Shown in pieces: positions 1 through 10,100 of a stretch of 64,000 nucleotides of DNA. The stretch spans positions 310,001-374,000 of the forward strand of contig CP137871.1 in NCBI GenBank assembly GCA_034406715.1, given 5' to 3'. Made by a program: the position numbers and the translations under genes. How positions within the stretch are numbered: position 1 is the stretch's first letter; every line of letters starts with the position of its first letter. This stretch comes from Rhodotorula mucilaginosa. Its lineage: Eukaryota; Basidiomycota; Microbotryomycetes; Sporidiobolales; Sporidiobolaceae. The notes under the pieces are model-generated. The model ran no database searches, was not told where the DNA came from, and was given only the letters and a program-made list of their open reading frames with translations.

Positions 1-1215
1 CGTGCGCTCACAGCCTCGTCCCGACCACGTTCCTCCCGCTCCGGATCCTCTCCCTCACCTCCCTCCTCGGAATCATGTCCTCGTTCGTCCTCCTCGCGGT
101 GATCATCGCCGACGGGACCATCAAGCGCGACGCCCCGGGCAGTTTGTGGAACGTGATGCCGACCAGTATCGGCCCGCGCTGGCAGCGGTTCCCGCTCAGT
201 TTCGGGTTGCTCATGAGCGGGGTGCGTCCAGACGCTGTTTCTGTATCGGAATATTGACTCAGACGGCATGCCAGCCTGAAGACTGATCCAAAGATCACGT
301 GGGCTCGCACAGTTCTCCGGCCACGCCGTCGTCCCCTCTCTTTACCGCGACATGGCCCAACCAGCCACCTTCAACTCGATGATCGACGTCGCCTACATCT
401 TCACCTTTGTGGTGACGATGCTCTTCGCCGCTCTTGGTTACCTGATGTTCGGGAACGGCGTCTCGAGCGAGATTACGCGGGATTTGGCAAAGACGCCGGG
501 GTACCCGGTTGCGCTCAACAAGCTCGCAGTTTGGATGGTGGCGGTGAGTCAGCGCCGCGCTCTTCTTTGCTTGCCGGTACTCATGCGCTGCCGAATGCCG
601 GCTTGATCCACTCGAAAAGCTCGCTGACTCGTAACTTGCGTGGCTTTGCAGATCAACCCGCTCGTCAAGTACGCCATCGCGAACAAGCCCCTCGTCCAGA
701 CGTTCGAACACCTCGTCAGCAGCGTCTCGCACACGGCTCCTCCACCCTCGGACGAGTCCGAAAGCGCCGCCATCATGACGGCCTCTTCGATCCCGAACGT
801 CCCTCCCCCTTCTCCCGCCGCAGCTCGTCGCGCCCGCATCCTGCGCTACGTTCTCTACCGCCCCTTGCTCACGTTCGCATGCGTCGCACTCGCGATCTTG
901 ATCCCCGAGTTTGATCGCGTCCTCGCTTTCCTCGGCTCGGCGAGCGCGTTCGTCATTTGCGTGATTGGCCCCGTCGGAGCGTACCTCATCGTCGGGAGGA
1001 AGAGACCCTCGCTCCTTCTCCCCGAAGAGTACGAAGGTCCGAGAGGAGACGTTCCTCATAGGCGGCGAGCGAAAAAGGCCCCCGTGAATGGGGACGAGCT
1101 CGTCGTCGAAGGCAAGGAGCGCTTCTTGTGCTGGTTCTTGCTCGGCTTGTCAGCCATCATGGCGTCGATCGGCACGGTGTGGTCGTTCTTGCCGATCGAG
1201 ACGCCCCGCGCCTAA
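1..1215 (+). CDS. Vacuolar-type amino-acid transporter (AVT1-like), 3' part
   Basis: C-terminal part of a multi-pass amino-acid/auxin permease family transporter, the group that moves neutral amino acids across the vacuolar membrane. The 5' end lies outside the window. Exons read as <1-221, 313-543 and 652-1215 (TAA). The splice at 221/313 joins MSG to FSGHAVVPSLYRDM, a stretch typical of AVT1-like proteins, which fixes the intron. Hydrophobic segments follow around VAYIFTFVVTMLFAALGYLMF, and two more helices lie in the last exon (near positions 840-1000 and 1120-1200). The last exon is long and ends just after a membrane segment. Substrate and direction of transport cannot be read from the sequence; membership of the family is clear. 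Confidence 0.85.
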
Positions 1216-1394
1216 CGCGAGGCGATCTGTTCTGTCGCCCTGCATGTAATCTTATCGCATCATCCGCAAGTTCTCTTGGAGCGACCCGGGAGAGAGAATG
1301 ACAGCGCTGCTTTCCTGTCCCACTTGTGCCAAATCTCCGTTCCCTTTCACACGAGATGCCTAGCCACCTCGCTGTTCAGGATCACGCACTTTGC

Positions 1395-1462
1395 GTTTCC
1401 ACCTAAACCGCGAAGAAGACAAGCACGAGTTTCCACCTGAACCGCGAAGAAGACGAGCGCGA
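1395..1462. repeat. Two-copy 34-bp tandem repeat in the 3' intergenic region
   Basis: Two consecutive 34-bp units starting GTTTCCACCT begin at 1395 and 1429 and differ at only a few positions. They lie between the convergent ends of the AVT-like gene and the small unknown gene (1216-1617). No other feature was seen in that gap; a local tandem duplication is the simplest explanation. Confidence 0.7.
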
Positions 1463-1617
1463 GATTCCCGTGCATGCAGAGAGAAGTGCGTCATTAGATT
1501 GCGTCTATGAAAGGACAACATGAACTGGTCAAGTGGAACAACAGGGCAGGAGAGGTGGTGGGAAGATAAGAAGATACAGATCGGAAGGGGGCAAATATAC
1601 AAGAAGAGGGAGATGGA

Positions 1618-2247
1618 TCAGGCCCGCTTGACGTGTGAGGCGATCCGCGATAGAGCGCACTAAGGAGAGGATGCTGTCAGTTCTTCCTGCAGCTCACTCG
1701 AAGCAGGAAAGGGACGAGGAGGCGACTGACCTTGAGCGACCGAGTGGAAGAAGAGGAGCGGACAGAGGAAGAGCAGGAGCCGGAGGAAGAATGGTCGCTG
1801 TCGGTCGCCTCCCTCGAGTCTCGTTCAGGAAGCGCAAGGGCGGGGTCGTGAACGATCCCGTGACGAGGGCAAACGTCGTGCTTGGTGTGATTCCGCGGGA
1901 AGGACTAAAAAGAACACGCGCCAGGTTCAGCTTTTAAACACGTTTGCCAGAAGACACGGCGAAAAGAGACTCACGAAGATCGAGTCGAGTTTCTCGTTTC
2001 CATGTAGAGTGCAGGCTGGCCGCGGAGCGGCAGAAGGTCGCCGGCTTGAGGACGAGCGCTTCTTCGGCGACTGGGACGATTCGACGAGATCGCGCGGGAA
2101 GGCACCTTGGATCGGTTCGAGGAGGTCGTAGGTCGTTCCGAAGGAGGACCAACTCGAGGAGGATACACCCGAGGAAGAAGCGAGACTCGGCGTTGCAGAG
2201 GAAGTCGAAGCGTCCGATGACCGCCGCGAAAGACTGAGTGCCAGCAT
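1618..2247 (-). CDS. Small serine-rich protein of unknown function
   Basis: Not recognised. A three-exon model reads without stops: exon 1 2247-1975, exon 2 1904-1731, exon 3 1659-1618 (TGA), giving 162 residues. The introns begin GTGAGT and GTCAGT and end in TTTTTAG and CCTTAG, and all phases are 0. The protein starts MLALSLSRRSSDAS and has serine-rich stretches near residues 5-35 and 130-145. A basic end (SRIASHVKRA) closes it, and no signal peptide or domain is visible. The start is the first ATG after a pyrimidine-rich leader. It converges on the AVT-like gene. Moderate confidence that it is a gene; no function can be offered. Confidence 0.5.
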
Positions 2248-3286
2248 GTTTGCGAGAGGGTGGAGAGGAGTTTAAAGGTCGCGGTTCCGCAGAGTGGCAG
2301 ACTGAAGGGATAAGCAGAGCAGGAATGGAGGGCGAGCAGCTTTTTGATGTCGCAAAGTGGAGCAGCAGACGGAGCGGAGGTCGGGCCCGTCGGAGGTGGA
2401 GTCAGCGATTCGTAAGCCGAAGCCGAAGGGGAGCACTCCGTCAGCAATCGCCCGCTCAAGTCATCACGAGCCCCATCGGCGCGGGCTGCACCAGGAGACG
2501 ATAGTCCGAGATCTATTGGTAAGCCGACGAGTCATGCTACGCCCTTCCTGCCCCGAGCTGCTGGCGGGGCATGAAGACGTGCAGGAAGCTGGTAGAGTGC
2601 GCGAGCAAGCCGAAACGGCGAGATCGGCGCCGCTTTGCAAAGGCCCGCCGAACATGCCGAGCGTGATTGGCTCTGAAGCCTCCCCTGCGGTGACTGGGCC
2701 CGAAGTCCGCAAAACTCCGGCGGTACGACTCTGACTACGCAAGCGAACGCTCCGGTCCCGTCTGTATCCCGGAGCCGACTCGGACAGCGGCTTTGAGAGC
2801 AGCGCAACCAGACTCACCTTCCCGAAACACCACAAATTGCAGGTCAACGTGACATTTCTAGGTTAGCAGTACAGCTCAAGCTCGGCTCGAGCTCAGCAAG
2901 CCGCTTGTTGTGAGTGTACAAGATCCCGCTGTGGAGAAAAGTGGGTCAGCAGGTGTAAGAATCCCATTTGGTCTGTTGGAAGACCCATCCAGTTTGCGCG
3001 CGCACACTGCGCACACGCTTGTCGCAACTGAATCTATGGGCGACTCCGCGGTCAAGCCAAAGCTGAGCTTGCAATTCATATTCACAGCATTCATTCTGCT
3101 CCCTTTGCGCACAATACCAGCAATCTCACAAGCTGTCGAAGAGGACAGACTTTGACCGGAACCGCGCTTTTTCTTATTCACTAGAACGGATGCAAAGCTG
3201 TTTCCACATCGAGAGTTCAAAGACAGAGTTCAACTTTCTATTATATGACAGAGAGTTGAGTGGAGAGCTAGGTCCGGCTAGTGCTG
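2248..3286. other. Intergenic region with no gene model supported
   Basis: About 1 kb between two minus-strand genes. It should hold the promoter of the small serine-rich gene (2247) and the 3' region of family 1 copy 1. Short open frames on both strands lack splice support or recognisable products. Confidence 0.5.
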
Positions 3287-4612
3287 TCACTCCTGACGAG
3301 AGTTGCCACCCTGGTGTGTCCACGGAATGACCCCATACCGGAACACATCCGCTGTTGGCAAGGCACCCTTGCGATACCAGCGGGAGTCTAACCACGCAGG
3401 TACGCAGTGCGAAGGGTCTGCATCCTGGTCCAACTCTGGATCCACCACACAAAGTGGGAGTCCGAGCCCAACCTGATAAAACTCACCCAAGATGGGTCAG
3501 CTCAGCCGCAGACAATCAGGTACCCATAGCTTACCACCCTTGTGCAGATCTTCTGTGCTGTCCAAATCCTCTGCATTTCATCATGGGACATGTCAGCAAT
3601 GAAAATGACGATCGGAAGTTTCTTCATTTTTCCCCGAGGCAAATTACCAGTAGTGCATTGACCTTCATGAGAACTGCTGATTGGCGTGGGACAGGTGTGA
3701 ACACCGTCTGCCTGGATGAGCTGCTGAGCAGTGACTGTAAAGCCTCCTCAAGGCGGGTCAGCAGCCCAACTAGGCTTTCTTTCTCCGGCGCAGTCCAGCG
3801 CTTGCGCAAGTAGTTATTCAGACGGGCAACCTCAAGGTACCACTGGTCGATAGGCTGGTGTTCTTGTTGAGCTTCATGTCCCGCGTGTACACATGGGTGG
3901 GGAACAAGTCTGTGGATTTTGTCAATACCAACGTCGACAGCATCAGTCAGAATGAGCATGATCCCAATCTGACTGTCCAAGCAGGCGGCATCAGCCTTTG
4001 CAAACAGCTGTCGTCGCTGCTTGAGAGCTTCCAAGTCGTCTTTCCCAACCTGGTCCAACTTTGCAGCTGCCCAGGAACTCGGTTCCTGATGAGTTTTCTA
4101 GCAAACAGAGACAAGATTATCAGGTCGGGAGCTTTTTGCGAGTCCTGCAAACACGCACGTAAAGCTTGTCAAGGACCCGCACATCAATTTGCACCTGTGT
4201 AAATGCAGGTCATTGGAGCTGCGCGCTGGCAAAGTGTGCAAACGGGGATACGCACCACCGCATCGAGGAGATCAATCTTCAGGATTTCTCCCCCTTCGAA
4301 GGCTTGGCTGAGTGTCTCGTACTTGTTACGTAGCCACTCGGCAATATTGCTTTTGGTGTGGAAGGCAGGTCCGTTTTTCTGAACGGCAAACCAGGGCTGG
4401 AGCATCTCCTCCGTTGCTTCTTTCCATCGGTCTGCGCGGCGACCAGCGGCGTCCATTCGATGTCTGCCGTTTTTCCGATTCCTCCAAGCCTGGTCATCCA
4501 TACCGGACGCCAGCTCTGCCAGCGCTCCGACAGGTGTTTTCAAATCTGCGCTGCGATTTGAGTCTTTCTTGTTTCGAGGTGGGTAGGCTTCCTCGCCTGA
4601 TATACGCGGCAT
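3287..4612 (-). CDS. Unknown family 1, copy 1
   Basis: Function unknown. Modelled exons: 4612-4256, 4194-4159, 4097-3648, 3570-3535 and 3472-3287, giving 354 residues; every phase is 0. Introns are 61, 61, 77 and 62 bp. Two exons are exactly 36 nt. The model is supported by alignment to copy 2 (5012-6392). Matching landmarks are MPRI with MPRV at the start, LASGMDDQAW with LASGASPEAW, RWTAPEKESL with HWTVPEKASL, and the 36-nt exon RIWTAQKICTRV with SNWNATFICIRV. The last exon opens VGLGLPL against IGLRLPL. No membrane segment, signal peptide or known domain is seen; the protein looks helical and soluble. It lacks an acidic insert present in copy 2 and has one extra intron there. Codon use is less GC-biased than in neighbouring housekeeping genes. 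Confidence 0.6.
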
Positions 4613-5011
4613 TGCCCTTCTGGATAGGGTACAGAGACGATCCGTGAGGAGGAAAGTCCCTCTAAGTGGGAGAAGGAAGAGATCTAACTGGAAGAACCTT
4701 CGGAGGGAAGAACCTGTGAAGAACAAAGGTAAATACCGGCTGAACTGTGAGTCCGCGGACAAGCCGGAGCGCAAAGTTTTCTTGCGCAGAAAAGCTACAT
4801 GCAGCTCCACCCTGGCCCGCAAGACGCCTAAGATCAACCAGAGAATCGCTCCATACAAGCGGAGCAGCTTGAGTGCTCTTTTAGCTTAGGAGAGAAAATG
4901 AGGTTTTCCCCGTTCCCGTAAGGTACAGACAAGTCTTTTCCAGCCTTGCACAACTTGACATACCCAGGTTTCGCTACATGAGAGCGAGACTGAATGGGTG
5001 GGCCGGGAGGT
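4613..5011. other. Upstream region of family 1 copy 1
   Basis: Spacer between the two tandem family 1 genes. It holds the palindrome at 4751-4760 and nothing else that I can support. Confidence 0.5.
4751..4760. promoter_or_regulatory. Palindrome GTCCGCGGAC upstream of family 1 copy 1
   Basis: A perfect 10-bp palindrome about 140 bp upstream of the ATG at 4612. The CCG-CGG core resembles everted half-sites bound by fungal Zn2Cys6 regulators; that reading is inference. The same element or a one-base variant precedes all five family 1 and family 2 genes. Confidence 0.5.
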
Positions 5012-6392
5012 TCAAGGTCTGAGTGATTGACGCCACTCGCTGTACTCGTTCAAGTTGGTGATCCTGTCGCGTTGCTCATCCGCAGACGGCAATGCTAGCC
5101 GACGATACCAGTGGCAATCTGTCCAGGCTGCATAAGGGTCCGAGCTACGTGAAGGGTCGTTGTCCGAGTCAAAGAACGGATCCGTCTTGAAGAGTGGGAG
5201 TCTGAGTCCAATCTGACCAGGTCCTCCCGGGCAAATCAGCTGTCACTTAGCAAGGACAGACTGAGCTTGAAGGAGATGGCTTACCACTCTGATACAGATG
5301 AATGTAGCATTCCAGTTGCTCTGTTTTGTCGTAGTGGTTGTCAGTAGATCAAAAAGACAGCTGAGGTTTCCTATCGGAGGCAACTTGGGAATCACCCACA
5401 AATAGTTTTTTAATCCGCGCGCGCTGGTGAGCAATTGGTTGACGTAGTGCTGGCACAAACACCGAGCGAACAATCACTCCGTGGAGGTGATGCAGAACTG
5501 CTTTGAAGCGATCAAGCAGCGCGATCAGGCTGGCCTTCTCAGGCACAGTCCAGTGCCGATGCATGCGTCGGTTCAGGGCGTCCATCTCGGCGACCCACTT
5601 GTTGACAATCCCGAGCATTTCAGGGTCTCCATGACCATGGAGAGCAAGCCTGTAAATCTCGGCAATGTGAGTGTGTGCTCCGACAGGCGAAACGAGCGCA
5701 GCAGCAGCGTCAATGTCTGCCATCGGTGCGTGAAACGCTTGCCGTAGCTTCTGCTCTCGCTCGTTGCGGTCCTCATCATCCTCAGCGTAGATCTTGTTGA
5801 TCCGTTCTGCATCATCTCTCTCTTGGATTTGTTCTGCACTATTTCCCTCCTCACGAGGCCACTCCACCCCCTGCTCGAAAAGGATACAGTAGTGTGCGTC
5901 AATGGGGAGGACCTTTGCAGCTCTAAGTTGTTCAAAAGTGCCCACATAGAATCGTTCAAGTTCCGAGATGTCAATTTGAAGCTGTGAGAGGAAGTCAACA
6001 AGGAGTCGTGATTTCGAGGCTGACACGGTTGAAGATGGGCTACGTACCACCCCATCCAGGACATCAATCTGCAGGATGTCTCCTGCCTCAAGCGCTTGGG
6101 AGAGTGTCTTGTAGTTGGTCCGCAGCCACGCTGAGAGTTCTGCCTTGTGGAACGCGTACTGAGCTTCCGCTTTCGCCGCGAACCAGCGCCGGAGCAGCAC
6201 ATTGCAGGCTTTCATCCATCGGACTATGCGCCATTCAGAAGCGTCTAGGTACTTGTCACCTTTACGAGTCCGCCAAGCTTCGGGACTGGCGCCGGAAGCG
6301 AGCTGTGCGAGATTCCAGACGGGGTCGCGCAGAGCGCTCGAGCGGACTCGGTTGGAGTCTGTCGGTGCCTCCTCTGTTTGCACGCGAGGCAT
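5012..6392 (-). CDS. Unknown family 1, copy 2
   Basis: Function unknown; tandem paralogue of the gene at 3287-4612. Exons 6392-6048, 5981-5400, 5320-5285 and 5212-5012 give 387 residues. The ATG at 6392 (MPRVQTEEA) was chosen because it aligns with the start of copy 1; two codons upstream remain open but lack ATG. The 66-bp first intron (GTACGT to CACAG) is a multiple of three with no in-frame stop, so a retained form would add 22 residues. Its removal is supported because copy 1 has an intron at the same site. The 36-nt third exon (SNWNATFICIRV) is flanked by introns of 79 and 72 bp. A charged segment with repeated EDDEDRN-like acidic residues near 180-210 is absent from copy 1. No known domain is visible. 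Confidence 0.62.
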
Positions 6393-7159
6393 TGCCACCG
6401 GCGAAAGCTGTAGGTGTGAAGGATCGTTGACCCCTGAGATGCTTAGGGGTCAAGAACAAGAACAAAGACCAGCGCGGTGCAGCAAGCAAAGCCGGGGTAA
6501 AGGCCGACCGCGGACAAGCCGAGAACCGAAAGGAGCTGGTGTGGCAGCCATGCCGAACAAGCTATGCAGAAGCTCTGTAGGCGACTAGCGTGCCTCAAAG
6601 GAGGCTCGGTCGGACCTGTTGGCACCACTCGAGCATGAGAGCGGCCCGACCCGGGCTGACGAGATGGGCAGTGAGGGGAGGGGTGGGGAGGCTGGAAGTC
6701 GTAGCTCGGCTATTGGGACAGGTCGTGGGTGGTCCAGCACGAGCTGGTAGCAGTAGAAGGAGCAGCGACGTCTCGTCCGGAGGAGCTCCGGGGTCCAGGT
6801 GTGAGACGTCGATTCCGCGCCCACGGGGGAGGGGCAGCGAGGGAGCGAGCGACGGAGATGGGGAGCGGGTGGCCATCCGGGATGAATAGCGGGCAGGCGA
6901 GTCGCTCGCAGGCATAGAAACATACCCAGGCTCGATCAGAGAGCGTGGTGGTTGGCCCGAGGTCTCGAGATGGCTGGAGCCAACGTCCAACAGCAGCAGC
7001 AGCACGGCCTTCCTCTCGCTTCTTCGTCTCGACTCACGAGTCTGGCGGATACAGAGAGACACACAGACATCCAAGTCCAAAGCTGCGCGCACCGCCTGCC
7101 GCTACACCCGCCGAGCTGCGCCTCTGCCCAGCCAGCGATCCGCCCGACTGCTCGCCGTC
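6393..7159. other. Divergent promoter region, family 1 copy 2 / tricalbin
   Basis: 767 bp between two divergently oriented start codons. It contains the palindrome variant at 6506-6515. Open frames here are arginine- or proline-rich noise in GC-rich DNA, and I see no gene. Confidence 0.5.
6506..6515. promoter_or_regulatory. Palindrome variant GACCGCGGAC upstream of family 1 copy 2
   Basis: Differs by one base from GTCCGCGGAC and lies about 115 bp upstream of the ATG at 6392. The right flank (AAGCC) matches that of the copy 1 element. Confidence 0.42.
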
Positions 7160-10100
7160 ATGTCGGCCCCACCGCCGACCTCGACCGCGCAACCGCTCGC
7201 AGCAGCCGCGCCCGTGCAGGGGACAAAGCCTGCCGTATCCGAACTGCAAGAAAAGGCGGAACTCGCCGCCGCAGAAGCAAAGGCGAGTTTCGCGGCTGCC
7301 TGGATCGCTCGGCCGAAATTTCCGTTGATGAAGATGATGATGCTGCGGATATCGAGGAGTGGACCTCACGGAGCTCGAATCGCGCCCTGTGGCACGCATA
7401 AAGGCTGCACAAACTTGCGAATAACGGGGGTGTATGCGCAGGTAGCTGACCTGGCTGGTTCCCCTTCGCCTCTTCCCCTCTCCGCAGGGTGCCGAGGTCC
7501 ATTCGTTCGACCCCGACGCTACTCCCGCAGAAAAGGGTGCCCAGGCCTTGAAGACTGCCCAGACGAAACTCGCACCGATCGACTTGTCGAACGCGCCCTC
7601 GTTGCGCGGCCAAGAGCTCAAATCGTTCAAGCAGGACGGCGGCAGGGCCGTCGCCTCTGACATCGGAACGACACCGTCCCAAGTCGCGCTCACGACCGGG
7701 ACCAAAGATGCCGAGACGGCTACTCTGCAGGAAAAGGAAAAGGAAGACAGCAAGACCGTCGCCGTTGGAGGAGCGGGCGCTTCCTCGGGAGACGACGCGC
7801 TCACACCGGAGGAGAGGGCGAAACAGATCGCCAAGGATGAAGGGCGGCTGAACGACGATGGGACCGAGAACCCGCCGGGTGCGATGCCGAACAAAGAGGC
7901 AGACAAGCTTCAGCCTCGCGAGAGTGAGTCGAGGCTCGTCCGTCTGTTTCATCCTCACGCTGGTGATATCTGACTCGGCGTAAAACCGCTACCAACCGCA
8001 GTCCCTTCCTGGTTCGCCATCGGCTGGACCTCCCGAGACCGCACCCTGTTCCTCTCCCCAACCGAAGCCGAAGAGCAATCGATCCTCGCCGACTTCCTCA
8101 ACGACATGTACTACGGCCAGTGGTACCACAACGCGGGCATCATCGTCTTTGCCGTCGTCGCGTCCCACTTTGTCACCTTGTTCGGCGGCGGGTTCGGCTG
8201 GCTGATCATCGTCATGGCGGTCTGCGCGACGTACTACGAGTTGTCAATCAAGAGGGTCAGGAGGAACGCCCGGGACGATCTCGCGCGCGAAGTCGCGAAA
8301 AAGGGGCTCAAGACGGACGTGGAATCGGCAGCGTGGATCAATTCGTTCAGTACGTTTGCGGCATGCCAGATTCGCTCATATTCGCAGCTCGGACAAAGAG
8401 CCTGGATAAGCCAACTGACCCCTTTGATGCCGCCTTGCAGTGCAGCGATTCTGGCTCATCTATGAACCGGTCCTCTCAGCTACGATCGTGCGCCAATGCT
8501 CGTGTAACTACGCTAGGAGCACATCATACTGACTGTTTCCTCTTCGTCGAACCGCAGGTCGCCTCCGTCGATCAGGTTCTGCAAGTGTCGACCCCGGCGT
8601 TCCTCGACTCGGTGCGCACGCTTCGTCCCCTCGAACCCGTCAAATCCCTGAAGCTGATGCTCCCTTTCCCTGTATAGCTCCGTCTCACGACGTTTACCCT
8701 GGGCACCAAGCCGCCTCACATTGACCACGTCAAGACCTTCCCGGACACCGAAGATGGTACGTTGTCTCGTGCGAACGCCTGGCGCAAAAGGCTCTCGCTG
8801 ATCACAAGCCGGCGCAGACGTCGTCCTCATGGAGTGGAAAGTCTCCTTCACGCCGAACGACCTGCTCGACATGACGCACCGTCAAGCTGCGCACAAAGTC
8901 AACCCCAAGGTTGTGCTCGAGGTCCGGCTCGGAAAGGGATTCGCCAGCGTCGGCAAGGACATTATCGTCGAGGACATCTCGTTCAGCGGCACCATGCGCA
9001 TCAAGCTCAAGCTGATCAACAACTTCCCTCACGGTGAGTATCGCGCGGGCAAGAAGCAGTGATCAGTCGGACGGACGGTCCTGACGCAGCCTCGACTCCT
9101 TGCAGTCCAAACCGTCGACCTCTCGTTTATGCAGCCGCCGGCGTTCGATTTCGTACTCAAGCCCGTCGGCTTTGACGTTTCGCTCATTCCGGGCCTGCAG
9201 CCGTTCATCCAGAACCAAGTGCACGCCTCGCTCGGCCCGATGATGTACGATCCGAACACGTTCACGCTCGACCTCGCGCAGTTGCTCTCGGGCGCACCGG
9301 CCGATACGGCAGTCGGAGTCTTGGCTGTCACGGTTCACAACGGACGCGGGTTGAAAGGAACAAAGCTTGGCGGAGGGAGTCCCGACCCTTACATCTCGTT
9401 CAACATCAGTGGCCGTGCCGAACTCGCTCGGACGTCGATAAAGCACAGCACGTGCGTTCTGCCCTGCCTCCCTCTCCAGCGATCGGGTGCGAGCGCGTGC
9501 TGATAGACGTTTGACCGCAGCTCATCGCCGCGGTGGGAAGAGACCAAGTACATCCTGCTCAACTCGCTCACCGAAACGCTCAACATGTCGATCATGGACT
9601 TCAACGAGCGCCGGAACGACTCTCACATGGGTACGACGACGTTCGACCTCAAGACGCTCGCGGACGACGGCGAGCAGACGCACATCCTCGGCGAGGTGAT
9701 CTACAACGGCCAACCGCGCGGCCGCATCAACTACGACGTCAACTACTACCCCGTCCTCAAGGCGAACAAGCTCGCCGACGGTACGGTCGAGCCGCTGCCC
9801 GAGACCAAGGCTGGAGTCGTCCGTGTGGTCGTCCACCAGGCAAAGGAGCTCGACCCTCGCGGTATGCAGATCAACCCGTTCTTCAAGCTGCAGCTCAACG
9901 GGAAGACCGTGCACCGGTCTCAGACGCTCAAGCGCTCGCCGAACCCGATCTGGGAGCGACCGCACGAGATGCTCGTGACGGCGAAATCGTCGGCCGTGAT
10001 CGGGCTCAAGGTCCTCGACGACAACACGCTCAGGCCGGACGAGCCGCTCGGTTCGCTCAGCGTCAAGCTGGAAGATATCCTCGCGGCCAACGAGAAGGGC

